A stretch of 64,000 nucleotides of DNA from JAMLIN01 sp964509685 (GCA_964509685.1 CAZDYQ010000005.1:4431-68430), one strand, 5' to 3'. Positions 1 through 10,392 are shown, counted from the first letter of the stretch. Made by a program: numbers and translations. The notes: a model not told the origin generated them from the sequence alone.

Positions 1-518
1 CCATCGCCGACACCGACCGCGGCTACTACCACGACCATTCGCTCACGCTCGCGCGCCATCCGTCCGAGACCGAAGAGCGCATGATGGTGCGCCTGCTCGC
101 CTTCGCGATGCATGCCCATCCGGCGCTCGCCTTCGGCAGCGGGCTGTCGGATGTCGAGGAGCCGGACCTCTGGCTGCGCGACGACACCGGCGCCGTCGAG
201 CTCTGGATCGAAGTGGGGCTGCCCGACGAACGACGCCTGCGCCGAGCCTGCGCGCGGGCGGCCCATGTGGTGGCGATCAGCTACGGGCGCAATGCGGCGC
301 TGTGGTGGCGCCAGCACCAGGATGCGCTCGCGCGGCTCGATCGCCTCGCCGTGGTCGAGCTGCCGGCCGGCGCGACGGTCGAGCTCGCGGCGCTCGCGCG
401 ACGCACGATGCGCCTGCAGGCCAACGCGGGCGAGGGGCTCTGGTGGATCGGCAGCGAGGACGGCGAGGTGTCGATCGAACCGGCCCCGCGCAAGCGAGTG
501 GGCCGTCCCGGCGCCTGA
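1..518 (+). CDS. yaeQ: YaeQ family protein, 5' end missing
   Basis: The frame is open from base 3 and ends at TGA 516-518; the start codon lies outside the window, so about 171 residues are visible of a family that is usually near 180. The visible N-terminal part (DRGYYHDHSLTLARHPSETEERMM, split here as HDHSLTLARHPSE then EERMM) is the typical YaeQ opening, followed by the DLW and ELWIEVGLPDE segments. YaeQ has a PD-(D/E)XK nuclease-like fold; its cellular role is not settled. An ATG at 81 is internal and not the true start. It converges on the enoyl-CoA hydratase gene with only 9 bases between stops. Confidence 0.93.
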   Translation, partial: IADTDRGYYHDHSLTLARHPSETEERMMVRLLAFAMHAHPALAFGSGLSDVEEPDLWLRDDTGAVELWIEVGLPDERRLRRACARAAHVVAISYGRNAALWWRQHQDALARLDRLAVVELPAGATVELAALARRTMRLQANAGEGLWWIGSEDGEVSIEPAPRKRVGRPGA

Positions 519-527
519 CCGGCTCGC

Positions 528-1289
528 CTAGAGGCGGGAGAAGTCGGGCTTGCGCTTCTCCATGAAGGCCGCGAAGGCCTCGCGCGCGGCCGGCTCGCGC
601 AGCATGCGCCGGAAGTGCTCGCCCTCGGCCGCCATCGCCGCCGCACAGGCCTCGCGCACCGGTGCGCGCATCAGGCGCTTGGTGGTCACGAGCGACTCCA
701 GGGGCCGGGTCGCGAGCGCCTCGGCGCGCTCCCGCGCGCGGGCAATCGCCTCGCCGGCGGGCAGGACCTCGTTGACGAGGCCCATGGCGAGCGCCTCGCT
801 CGCGCCGAAGGGCTCCCCGAAGAGCAGGGCCTCGGCCGCCTTCGGATGGCCCGCCAGGCGCGGCAGCAGCAGGCTCGATGCCGCTTCGGGGCACAGGCCC
901 AGGTTGACGAAGGGAAGCGCGAAGCGGGCATTGTCCCCGGCATAGACCAGGTCGCAGTGCAGCAGCATCGTCGTCCCGACGCCGACGGCATGGCCGCAGA
1001 CCGCTGCCACCAGCGGCTTGTCGAACTGGAGCAGCCCCTGCAGGAAGCGCTGGACCGGCGTGTCCGTCCCCTGGGGCGGGTTGTCGCGGAAGTCGCCGAG
1101 GTCGTTGCCGGCGGTGAACACGTTCTCGTCGCCGTGCAGGACGACGACCCGCACGGAGCGGTCGGCCCCGGCCTGCGCCAGCCCCTCGGCAAGCTGCGCG
1201 TACATCGCCGCGGTGATCGCGTTGCGGCGCTCGGGCCGGTCGAACGCGAGGCTCACCACCCCGCCGGCCTTCTCGATGCGGATCGTCAT
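528..1289 (-). CDS. Enoyl-CoA hydratase/isomerase family protein
   Basis: A 253-residue crotonase-fold protein; it starts MTIRIEKAGGVVSLAF, has the CoA-binding AGNDLGDF segment in the N-terminal half and the oxyanion-hole region around AAVCGHAVGVGTTMLLHCD. It would hydrate 2-enoyl-CoA (or isomerise it) in beta-oxidation. The start at 1289 is preceded by GGGGGAG; the reading frame stays open far upstream, but that extension is antisense-like and runs through the thiolase gene. It is the last gene of the beta-oxidation operon, 14 bases after the thiolase stop. Specificity (hydratase against isomerase) cannot be read from the sequence. Confidence 0.93.
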   Translation of the reverse strand: MTIRIEKAGGVVSLAFDRPERRNAITAAMYAQLAEGLAQAGADRSVRVVVLHGDENVFTAGNDLGDFRDNPPQGTDTPVQRFLQGLLQFDKPLVAAVCGHAVGVGTTMLLHCDLVYAGDNARFALPFVNLGLCPEAASSLLLPRLAGHPKAAEALLFGEPFGASEALAMGLVNEVLPAGEAIARARERAEALATRPLESLVTTKRLMRAPVREACAAAMAAEGEHFRRMLREPAAREAFAAFMEKRKPDFSRL

Positions 1290-1303
1290 GGCTCCCCCGG
1301 TCC

Positions 1304-2533
1304 TCAGACGCGCTCGATGATACCGGCGGCGCCCATGCCGGTGCCGACGCACATCGTCACCATCCCGTAGCGCAGCTGGCGGCGGCGCAGCGCGTGCACC
1401 ACGGTGCTCGCGCGGATGGCGCCCGTCGCGCCGAGCGGATGGCCGAGCGCGATTGCGCCGCCCATCGGGTTGACGACCTCCGGGTTCATGTCGAGCTCGC
1501 GCATGACCGCGAGCGACTGGGCCGCGAAGGCCTCGTTCAGCTCGATCCAGCCGATGTCCTCGAGCTTGAGGCCCGCACTGCGCAGGGCGGCGGGAATCGC
1601 CTCCTTGGGACCGATCCCCATGATCTCCGGCGGAACGCCGCGCACGGCGAAGGAGACGAAGCGCGCGAGCGGCGTGAGGTTGAACTGATTGAGGATCTTC
1701 TCCGAGACCACCAGCAGCGCACCCGCGCCATCCGAGGTCTGCGAGCTGTTGCCGGCGGTCACCGAGCCCATGCCCGTCGCCTTGCCCTGGGGCGAGCGCG
1801 GCGCGGCGAACGCCGGGCGCAGCTTCGCGAGGGCCTCGGCGGTGGTGTCCCGGCGCGGTCCCTCGTCGAGCTCGACGCGGCGAGTGCGCACGTCCACCCG
1901 GCCGGCCGAGAGATCCGGGACGTGCTCGGCCACCTCGAACGGGGCGATCTCGTCGGCGAACTCGCCGGCATCCTGCGCCGCGATCGCCCTGCGGTGCGAC
2001 TCGAGCGCGAAGGCATCCTGCGATTCCCGGTCGACCTTCCACTGCTCGGCGACCTTCTCGGCGGTCAGGCCCATGCCGTAGGCGATGCCGACGTTCTCGT
2101 CCGACTCGAAGGCGCGGATGTTGATGGACGGGCGATTGCCCATCATCGGCACCATGCTCATCGACTCGGTACCGGCCGCGATGATGGCGTCCGACTCGCC
2201 GACGCGGATGCGATCGGCCGCCATCGCGAGCGCGGTCAGGCCCGATGCGCAGAAGCGGTTGACGGTCACCCCCCCGACGGACTTGGGCAGGCCGGCGAGC
2301 AGCACCGCCATGCGGGCCACGTTGAGGCCCTGCTCGGCCTCCGGAATCGCGCAGCCGACGATGGCGTCCTCGATGACCGCCGGATCGATGGCGGGCACGT
2401 CGGCGAGCATCGAGCGAATGGCGTGGACCAGCAGGTCGTCGGGCCGGACGTTGCGGAACACGCCCTTCGGCGCCTTGCCGATCGGGGTGCGCCGGGCCGC
2501 GACGATATAGGCGTCCTGGACTTGACGGGTCAT
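1304..2533 (-). CDS. Acetyl-CoA C-acyltransferase (thiolase)
   Basis: A 409-residue thiolase that would cleave 3-ketoacyl-CoA with CoA in the last step of beta-oxidation. The nucleophile is Cys95 in NRFCASGLT; the second catalytic segment GHPLGATGA carries the His and the C-terminal MCVGTGMGAA carries the second Cys. Length and motif order are those of a FadA-type degradative thiolase. ATG 2533 has GGAGGAA at a good distance, 20 bases after the stop of the hydroxyacyl-CoA dehydrogenase gene. Together with that gene it forms a FadBA-like pair, but the partner has the FadN-like domain order, so the symbol fadA is not assigned. Confidence 0.95.
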   Translation of the reverse strand: MTRQVQDAYIVAARRTPIGKAPKGVFRNVRPDDLLVHAIRSMLADVPAIDPAVIEDAIVGCAIPEAEQGLNVARMAVLLAGLPKSVGGVTVNRFCASGLTALAMAADRIRVGESDAIIAAGTESMSMVPMMGNRPSINIRAFESDENVGIAYGMGLTAEKVAEQWKVDRESQDAFALESHRRAIAAQDAGEFADEIAPFEVAEHVPDLSAGRVDVRTRRVELDEGPRRDTTAEALAKLRPAFAAPRSPQGKATGMGSVTAGNSSQTSDGAGALLVVSEKILNQFNLTPLARFVSFAVRGVPPEIMGIGPKEAIPAALRSAGLKLEDIGWIELNEAFAAQSLAVMRELDMNPEVVNPMGGAIALGHPLGATGAIRASTVVHALRRRQLRYGMVTMCVGTGMGAAGIIERV

Positions 2534-2553
2534 GGATGTTCCTCCGCTGGCGC

Positions 2554-4962
2554 TCAGTTGCGCGCCGGTTTGCCGGTCTGCATCATCGCCATGATGCGTT
2601 CCTGGGTCTTGGGATGCTCGATCAGGCCGACGAAGGCCTCGCGCTCGAGGCGCAGGAGCCAGTCCTCGTCCACGACCGAGCCGGCCTCCACGTCGCCACC
2701 ACACATGATCTGCGCGATGGTCTGGCCGAGATGGAAGTCGTGCGCGGTGATGAAGCCGCCGTCACGCATGTTCACGAGCTGCGCCATGATCGTCGCGGTG
2801 CCGCTGCGGCCGGCCACGCGGATGCGCGCCTTGCGCGGCGGGCGGTAGCCCGCCTCGTGCATCGCCAGCGCCTCGCGCACGGCGACATACAGCAGTTCGT
2901 GCGGGTTGAACACCACCGGGTCCGACTCGAGCAGGTAGCCGACGCGGCGCGCCTCGATGGCCGAGGTCGCGACCTGCGCGGTCGCCGCCGCCATCAGGTA
3001 CTTCTTGAGGAAGTCGAGGAGGTAGCCGTCGGGCGCCGCCTCGTGCTCCTCCGATGCCCGGCGGGCGCCGTAGGCGAGGCCGCCCGCGCCGGGAATCAGG
3101 CCGACGCCCACTTCCACCAGCCCGATGTAGCTCTCGAGGCTCGCCACGCGCCGCGCGCAGTGGATCGCCAGCTCGCAGCCACCGCCGAGCGCCATGCCCG
3201 AGACCGCCGCCACCGTCGGCACCTGCGCATAGCGCAGCCGCATCATCGCCTGCTGGAGCTTCTGCTCGATCGGTCCGATGGCCTTGGCGCCGCCGCTCAT
3301 GAAGACGGGCAGCATCGCCTGCAGGTCGGCGCCCACCGAGAACGGCTCGTCCGGCGACCAGATCACCAGGCCCCGGAAGCGCTCCTCGGCCGTTTCCACG
3401 GCGCGGAGCAGCCCGTCCACCACGCCGGGACCGATCGCGTGGACCTTGGTGCGGATGGAAACCACGAGCACCTCGTCGAGGCCGGGCTGGTCGAGCGTCC
3501 AGAGGCGGATCGAGTCGTCCTCGAAGACGGTCGTGCCCGCCGTGTGCCCGCTCGGGGCGTCGGCGCCGGACACGCTCGGACGGAACAGCTGGCGGCGGTA
3601 CACGGGCAGTTCGCGCGGCGGCACGAACTCGCCGCGCGAGGCCGACCAGGAGCCCTCGGGCTGGTGCACCCCGCCGCGCTCGGCGACCGGTCCCTCGAAC
3701 ACCCAGGCGGGCAGTTCGACCGGGGCCATCGCCTCGCCCGCCGCGATGTCCTCGCGGATCCATTGCGCGACCTGCTGCCAGCCCGCCTCCTGCCAGACCT
3801 CGAAGGGGCCCTGCTGCTGGCCGAAGCCGAAGCGCATCGCGAGGTCGAGGTCACGCGCGTTGTCCGCGATCTCGCCGAGCTTGACGGCGGCGTAGTGCAT
3901 GCCGTCGCGCAACACGGCCCAGACGAACCGCGCCTGCGGGTTCTTCGATTCCCTCAGCAGAGCGAGGCGCTCGCCCCAGGTCTTCTTCTTGAGGATGCGG
4001 GCCACCGTCTCGTCGGCCTTGCCGCCCGCCGGCACGTATTCGCCCTTCTGCGGATCGAGCCGCAGGATGTCCTTGCCTTCCTTGCGGTAGAAGCCCGCGC
4101 CGCTCTTCTGGCCCAGGGCGCCCTTCTCCGCCAGCCCGGCGACCACCGCCGGCGTCTTGTAGGCGGCGGCGAACGGATCGTCCCGGAGGTTCTCCTCCAT
4201 GGTCCGGATGACGTGCGCCAGCGTATCGATGCCGACCACGTCGGCCGTGCGGAAGGTGCCGGACTTCGCCCGGCCCAGCTTCGCGCCCGTCAGGTCGTCC
4301 ACTACGTCGTAGGTCAGGCCGAACTTCTCCGCCTCGTGGATGGTCGCCAGCATGCTGAAGATGCCCACGCGGTTGGCGATGAAGTTCGGCGTGTCCTTGG
4401 CGCGGATGCAGCCCTTGCCGAGCACCGTGGTGAGGAAGGCCTCGAGGCGGTCGAGGATCGCGGGGTCGGTATCGGCGGTCGGGATCAGCTCCACCAGGTG
4501 CATGTAGCGCGGCGGGTTGAAGAAGTGGACGCCGCAGAACCGCTTGCGCAGCCGTTCGTCGAAGCCCCTGGCCAGCTCCGTGATGGACAGGCCGGAGGTG
4601 TTGGTCGCGAAGACCGCATGCGGCGCGATGTGCGGGGCCACCCTCTCGTAGAGCGCATGCTTCCAGTCCATGCGCTCGGCGATCGCCTCGATCACCAGGT
4701 CGCATTCCGCGAGCCGCTCGAGATCGTCGTCATAGTTCGCGGGAACGATCCAGTCGGCGAGGTCGGGATGGGCCAGCGGCGCCGGCTTGAGCTTGCGCAG
4801 GCCGTCGATCGCCCGCTCGATGCCCGCATTGGGCGGGCCTTCCTTCGCGGGCAGGTCGTAGAGCAGCACGTCGACGCGCGCGCTCACGAGGTGGGCGGCG
4901 ATCTGCGCGCCCATCACGCCGGCGCCCAGCACCGCGACTTTCCTGATGATCGGATTGGACAC
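2554..4962 (-). CDS. 3-hydroxyacyl-CoA dehydrogenase / enoyl-CoA hydratase fusion
   Basis: An 802-residue bifunctional protein. The N-terminal NAD-binding fold begins almost at once (KVAVLGAGVMGAQIAAHL), followed by the hydroxyacyl-CoA dehydrogenase C-terminal domains (FCGVHFFNPP and the second KSGAGFYRKEG copy), then a crotonase domain in the last third (SGMALGGGCELAIHCAR). This dehydrogenase-first order is that of FadN-like proteins, the reverse of E. coli FadB. GTG at 4962 is chosen because AGGAGGG sits just upstream; the frame also offers TTG at 4980, inside that Shine-Dalgarno. It would carry out hydration and NAD-dependent oxidation in beta-oxidation, with the thiolase downstream. Confidence 0.94.
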   Translation of the reverse strand: MSNPIIRKVAVLGAGVMGAQIAAHLVSARVDVLLYDLPAKEGPPNAGIERAIDGLRKLKPAPLAHPDLADWIVPANYDDDLERLAECDLVIEAIAERMDWKHALYERVAPHIAPHAVFATNTSGLSITELARGFDERLRKRFCGVHFFNPPRYMHLVELIPTADTDPAILDRLEAFLTTVLGKGCIRAKDTPNFIANRVGIFSMLATIHEAEKFGLTYDVVDDLTGAKLGRAKSGTFRTADVVGIDTLAHVIRTMEENLRDDPFAAAYKTPAVVAGLAEKGALGQKSGAGFYRKEGKDILRLDPQKGEYVPAGGKADETVARILKKKTWGERLALLRESKNPQARFVWAVLRDGMHYAAVKLGEIADNARDLDLAMRFGFGQQQGPFEVWQEAGWQQVAQWIREDIAAGEAMAPVELPAWVFEGPVAERGGVHQPEGSWSASRGEFVPPRELPVYRRQLFRPSVSGADAPSGHTAGTTVFEDDSIRLWTLDQPGLDEVLVVSIRTKVHAIGPGVVDGLLRAVETAEERFRGLVIWSPDEPFSVGADLQAMLPVFMSGGAKAIGPIEQKLQQAMMRLRYAQVPTVAAVSGMALGGGCELAIHCARRVASLESYIGLVEVGVGLIPGAGGLAYGARRASEEHEAAPDGYLLDFLKKYLMAAATAQVATSAIEARRVGYLLESDPVVFNPHELLYVAVREALAMHEAGYRPPRKARIRVAGRSGTATIMAQLVNMRDGGFITAHDFHLGQTIAQIMCGGDVEAGSVVDEDWLLRLEREAFVGLIEHPKTQERIMAMMQTGKPARN

Positions 4963-4989
4963 GATGGCCCTCCTGTGCAATGGGGATGA

Positions 4990-5460
4990 TCAGGGTTGCC
5001 GGACCCAGGTCTGGGTCCGGCCGAGAATCGGCATGCCGATGTATCCGCGAACCTCCAGCCGGGTGCCGCCCTCGATGGTGCGCAGCTGGCTGCGGTAGCT
5101 CTTGCCGTTGTTGGGGTCGAGGATGGTGCCGCCCTCCCACCAGTCGTCCGCCTTGCGCAGCCCCTCGAGGATCTGCATGCCGCGGATCGGCCTGCCCCGC
5201 AGCTCGCCCTCGCACTGCTCGCACACGGCATCGGCACGCCCCGGCGTGAGGACCTGCTCGATCACGCCGCGCAGCTCGCCACCGACTTCCTCGATGCGGA
5301 TCAGCGCCTTGGCTTCGCCGGTCCTGTCGTCGATGTTCTTCCAGAGCCCGACCGGGGAATCCGGATCGGCGCTTGCCGGCCTGACGACCGCGAGGGCGAA
5401 GGCGATGCCCGCCGCCGCGGCCAGCGCGGGCAGCCGGCCCCTGCCAGGGAAACCCCGCAT
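4990..5460 (-). CDS. DUF2147 family secreted protein
   Basis: A 156-residue protein with a Sec-type signal peptide (hydrophobic stretch to about residue 31, cleavage after ASA) and a DUF2147 domain starting SPVGLWKNID, with the GLRKADDWWEGGTILDPNNGKSY core. DUF2147 proteins are small, secreted, beta-rich and without known activity; some are found near fatty acid genes. Here the gene is embedded in the beta-oxidation operon, 9 bases after the acyl-CoA dehydrogenase stop and 27 bases before the next start, so it is co-transcribed. Two cysteines (CEQC) could form a disulphide or bind metal; that is inference. Confidence 0.88.
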   Translation of the reverse strand: MRGFPGRGRLPALAAAAGIAFALAVVRPASADPDSPVGLWKNIDDRTGEAKALIRIEEVGGELRGVIEQVLTPGRADAVCEQCEGELRGRPIRGMQILEGLRKADDWWEGGTILDPNNGKSYRSQLRTIEGGTRLEVRGYIGMPILGRTQTWVRQP

Positions 5461-5469
5461 GACGCCTCC

Positions 5470-7257
<1,788 letters not shown>

Positions 7258-7302
7258 GTCTTCTCCGTGTGTCCTGTCAAGTTTGCTCGCCGCGGCGCCG
7301 GG

Positions 7303-7986
7303 TCAGGCGACGCTGCGGTCGGCGGCATGGGAATCCGGAACCGGGGCTGCATCGCGACGCCCGCCGCCCGGCCGCGGCCCGGTGCGACGCGCGTCGATGA
7401 TCCTCTCGATCGCGAGGCGGGCCCGCGTGGCCGCCGTCGGGCTCGCGAGCAGGCGGGAGTCGTGGTGGAGCACGAGGATCACCCCGTAGATGTCGAAGAT
7501 CATCTCCGAGATGTCCGTGTCGGGCCGCAGCTCGCCCGTATCGATCGCGAGCTGGATCGCCCTGGACAGGGCGCCCTTCCATGCCTGGATCATGGCGACG
7601 AGCTCGTCGCGCACGGCGCCCGGGCGGTCGTCGTACTCGGCCGCGCAGGAGATCCACAGGCAGCCGCGCTCGGCCTCGCGGGTGGATTTCTCGATCCAGC
7701 GCTCCAGCATCGCGCGCAGGCGCGGCAACCCGCGCGGGATGTCGAGGCTGGCGGCCAGCACGTCCTCGGCGAATCGCCGCTCGTACTCCTTGAGCACGGC
7801 GATCTGCAGGTCCTCGCGCGAACCAAAGTGCGCGAAGACGCCGCTCTTCGACATGCGCATGCGTTCGGCCAGCGAACCGATGGTGAGCCCTTCGAGGCCG
7901 CGCGTGGCGGCCAGGTCGAGTGCGGCATCGATGATGGCCACCCGGGTCTGCTCACCCTTGCGCGCCCGCTGTTCCCGACTGGACAT
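7303..7986 (-). CDS. TetR/AcrR family regulator of the beta-oxidation operon
   Basis: A 227-residue regulator; the N-terminal helix-turn-helix is clear (RVAIIDAALDLAATRGLEGL, then IGSLAERMRMSKSGVFAHFGSRE) with a helical ligand-binding domain after it. The ATG at 7986 fits; the longer open frame upstream is antisense to the neighbouring gene. It is the first gene of the operon and lies next to a doubled palindrome at 8010-8038, so it probably represses itself and the genes downstream and is released by an acyl-CoA, as known for related FadR-like TetR proteins. The ligand is inference. Confidence 0.93.
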   Translation of the reverse strand: MSSREQRARKGEQTRVAIIDAALDLAATRGLEGLTIGSLAERMRMSKSGVFAHFGSREDLQIAVLKEYERRFAEDVLAASLDIPRGLPRLRAMLERWIEKSTREAERGCLWISCAAEYDDRPGAVRDELVAMIQAWKGALSRAIQLAIDTGELRPDTDISEMIFDIYGVILVLHHDSRLLASPTAATRARLAIERIIDARRTGPRPGGGRRDAAPVPDSHAADRSVA

Positions 7987-8009
7987 GGATGTCTCCGGAT
8001 GGGTAAAAG

Positions 8010-8038
8010 CGAACGATCGTTCGAATCGAACGATCGTA
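8010..8038. promoter_or_regulatory. Doubled palindromic operator upstream of tetR
   Basis: Two copies of CGAACGATCGT start at 8010 and 8027, 17 bases apart, each centred on the palindrome ACGATCGT; the first is a perfect 14-base palindrome (CGAACGATCGTTCG). They lie 24-52 bases before the tetR ATG, the expected place for an operator of a TetR regulator. No other full copy was noticed in the window. Confidence 0.8.
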
Positions 8039-8114
8039 CTATTTACGAAGCGCGCGCCGGTGTCAACCGGGACGCCGTGGAATCGGACCGCGCGCCGGCT
8101 GGCGCCCGGCGAGG

Positions 8115-8888
8115 CTAGGCCACGGCAGGCGCCGTGGCGGGGGACGTGGGGTCGAGCCGGGGCGCCGGCGGGCCGGCGGGAACGATCCGGGATGGATTGC
8201 GCTCGACGAGCCGGCGGGCGAGCTCCTCGCCGAAGCGCTGGGCCACGATGTCGCGCGCGGCCCGCAAGGAGGGCGGTTGGCCCAGGCCGTCCGCGGCCCC
8301 GCTCGCGAGCACGGTCGCGGTCCCCGCCTCGATCAGGCGAAACGCGGTGTCGCGCACCTGCGGTCCGTGCCAGCCGAGGATGGACCCGGCGTCGAGCTGT
8401 ACGAGGCAGCCGTCGCACAGGAACAGGTCGAGCGTGGAAGGCGCGCGAACCACCCCGGGATTGCGCTCCGGATGGGCGAGCATGGGCAGGACCCCGCGCC
8501 GGGCCAGGGCCTGGACGACGCCGATCGCGCCGACAGGAACGAAGTCCTCGGACCAGGCAAGCAGCGCAACCCTGAGCCCCTCCCAGTCGCCGACGAAGGG
8601 GATCGCGCCCGCGTCGACCGCCTCGATCGCGCCGGGCCCATGGACCAGCTCGGCCCCGAGCCGAAGCTCGATCCGCAGGCCGCGGCGAGCGGCCAGCTGC
8701 GCGAAGGTGGCGAACTTCCGCTCGAGGTCCGCCCGGTCGGGGGCCATGCGCCGCGGGTCGATGCTCGGCGCCAGGACGGCGAGCTGCACGCCCTCGTCCT
8801 GCGCGGCCCGCAGCATCCCGAGGGCCTGGTCCAGGCTGCCGGCGCCGTCGCCGACCCATGGCAGGTAGCGCCCGTGAAGATCGATCAT
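8115..8888 (-). CDS. PHP/CpsB-like phosphatase homologue with degraded metal site
   Basis: A 257-residue protein resembling the CpsB/CapC/YwqE tyrosine phosphatase branch of the PHP family: it opens MIDLHGRYLPWVGDGAGSL, and carries MLAHPERN in the middle and VLASGAADG near the end. In active members the first motif is DxHxH and the last is SDAH. Here the second His of the first motif is Arg7 and the last motif has lost Asp and His, so metal binding and catalysis look impaired. ATG 8888 has GAGGAG upstream; a GTG at 8909 is possible. No polysaccharide gene is nearby. The stop is 128 bases upstream of tetR, so it could be an independent unit. Confidence 0.8.
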   Translation of the reverse strand: MIDLHGRYLPWVGDGAGSLDQALGMLRAAQDEGVQLAVLAPSIDPRRMAPDRADLERKFATFAQLAARRGLRIELRLGAELVHGPGAIEAVDAGAIPFVGDWEGLRVALLAWSEDFVPVGAIGVVQALARRGVLPMLAHPERNPGVVRAPSTLDLFLCDGCLVQLDAGSILGWHGPQVRDTAFRLIEAGTATVLASGAADGLGQPPSLRAARDIVAQRFGEELARRLVERNPSRIVPAGPPAPRLDPTSPATAPAVA

Positions 8889-9221
8889 TCGGTCCTGCTC
8901 CTCGGCCACTCCCGCGCAACGAGGGATCGGCCCGGCCAGCGATGGCCGCGGCGGGAAGACGATTCTTCCGGCAAGGCGTCACCTCCGCAACTCTCGCGTC
9001 CAAAAATCACAACGGGGCGACAGCAAGTTCCCGTCCCGCCTGGCGCCGGGCCGGCGTCGGGCGGGCATCGGTTCGACGCCGGCGGCAGGGCGGTGGCGGC
9101 GATATCCCCATCTGGCGGACAATCGCGTGTGAGGCGCGCACCCGAGGCGTGCGCGCTCCCGACCATCCCGACCCCGACAACCTTCCCGGACCGGGAAGCC
9201 CTCGATGGAGACCACTGGAAA
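8889..9221. other. Divergent intergenic region
   Basis: A 333-base stretch between the divergent PHP-like and acyl-CoA dehydrogenase genes. It must hold both promoters. The only structure I see is a small inverted repeat GGAAGA/TCTTCC near 8954-8969 and a locally AT-richer patch (CAAAAATCACAA) near 9001. I found no copy of the tetR operator and no convincing small gene. Confidence 0.5.
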
Positions 9222-10388
9222 ATGGATTTCGCCCTGACCCGCGACCAGCAGGCGATCGCCGATTCGGTGCGCCGGCTCTGCGAGCCCTTCGACGATGCCT
9301 ACTGGCTGGAGCGCGATCGCGTCGGCGGCTATCCGGCCGAGTTCCACAAGGCGCTGGCCGACGCCGGCTGGCTGGGCATCTGCATGCCCGAGGAGTACGG
9401 CGGGTCCGGCCTCGGCATCCAGGAGGCGGCGGTGCTCGCGCATACCCTGGCGAACACGGGTGGCGGGATGTCGGCCGCCTCGGCCGTGCACATGAACATC
9501 TTCGGGCTCAATCCGGTGGTGGTGTTCGGGACCGAGGAGCAGAAGCGGCGCATGCTGCCGCCCATCGCGAGCGGCCAGGAGAAGGCCTGCTTCGCGGTCA
9601 CCGAGCCCAACACCGGGCTCAACACCACCCAGCTCAAGACCCGGGCCGTGCGCAAGGGCGACCGCTACGTGGTGCATGGCCAGAAGGTCTGGATCTCGAC
9701 CGCGCAGGTGGCCGACCGCATGCTGCTGCTCGCGCGCACCACCGAACTCGAGGAGGTGAAGAAGCCCACCCAGGGACTGAGCCTGTTCTACACCGCGCTC
9801 GATCGCAGCCGCATCCGCGTGAGCGAGATCGAGAAGATGGGCCGCAAGGCGATCGATTCGAACGAGCTCTTCATCGACGGCCTGGAGATTCCGGTCGAGG
9901 ACCGGATCGGCGAGGAGGGCCGCGGCTTCGAGTACATCCTCCACGGCATGAATCCCGAACGCGTCCTGATCGCCGCCGAGGCGGTGGGCCTGGGGCAGGC
10001 GGCGCTTCGCCGCGCGGCCGAGTATGCGCGCGAACGCGTGGTCTTCAATCGGCCGATCGGCAAGAACCAGGCGATCGCGCACCCGCTCGCCCAGAACTGG
10101 ATCGAGCTCGAGGCCGCCTGGCTCATGACGATGAAGGCCGCCTGGGAATACGACCAGGGCCTGCCCTGCGGCGCCTCGGCCAATGCGGCCAAGTGGCTCG
10201 CCGGCGAGGCCGGCTTCAACGCCTGCCAGCAGGCGGTGATGACCCATGGCGGCTTCGGCTACGCGAAGGAGTACCACGTCGAGCGCTACCTGCGCGAGGT
10301 GATGATCCCGCGGATCGCGCCGGTGAGCCCCCAGCTGGTCCTGTCGTTCATCGCCGAGAAGGTGCTGGGCCTGCCGAAGTCCTACTGA
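9222..10388 (+). CDS. Acyl-CoA dehydrogenase family protein
   Basis: A 388-residue flavoprotein of normal acyl-CoA dehydrogenase length, starting MDFALTRDQQAIADSV. The FAD/substrate loop is CFAVTEPNTGLNTTQLKTRA and the C-terminal part has the usual THGGFGYAKEYHVERYLRE segment. The position where many family members have the catalytic YEGT is here RIAPVSPQ, so either another residue acts as base or the enzyme has a different substrate class. The ATG at 9222 follows TGGAGACC. It is transcribed alone, away from the tetR operon, and ends 16 bases before the convergent DUF429 stop. Likely role: oxidation of a branched or unusual acyl-CoA; inference only. Confidence 0.92.
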   Translation: MDFALTRDQQAIADSVRRLCEPFDDAYWLERDRVGGYPAEFHKALADAGWLGICMPEEYGGSGLGIQEAAVLAHTLANTGGGMSAASAVHMNIFGLNPVVVFGTEEQKRRMLPPIASGQEKACFAVTEPNTGLNTTQLKTRAVRKGDRYVVHGQKVWISTAQVADRMLLLARTTELEEVKKPTQGLSLFYTALDRSRIRVSEIEKMGRKAIDSNELFIDGLEIPVEDRIGEEGRGFEYILHGMNPERVLIAAEAVGLGQAALRRAAEYARERVVFNRPIGKNQAIAHPLAQNWIELEAAWLMTMKAAWEYDQGLPCGASANAAKWLAGEAGFNACQQAVMTHGGFGYAKEYHVERYLREVMIPRIAPVSPQLVLSFIAEKVLGLPKSY

Positions 10389-10392
10389 ACCC

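Noticed and set aside
1290..2042. N-terminal extension of the first enoyl-CoA hydratase to 504 residues
   Set aside because: The extension overlaps the thiolase in another frame, is Arg/Gly-rich and precedes a normal start with a strong Shine-Dalgarno.
2536..4989. Long open frame of 817 codons opposite the dehydrogenase/hydratase fusion, and similar ones elsewhere
   Set aside because: Composition is His/Arg/Gly-rich without motifs; these arise from the GC-rich third-position bias antisense to real genes.
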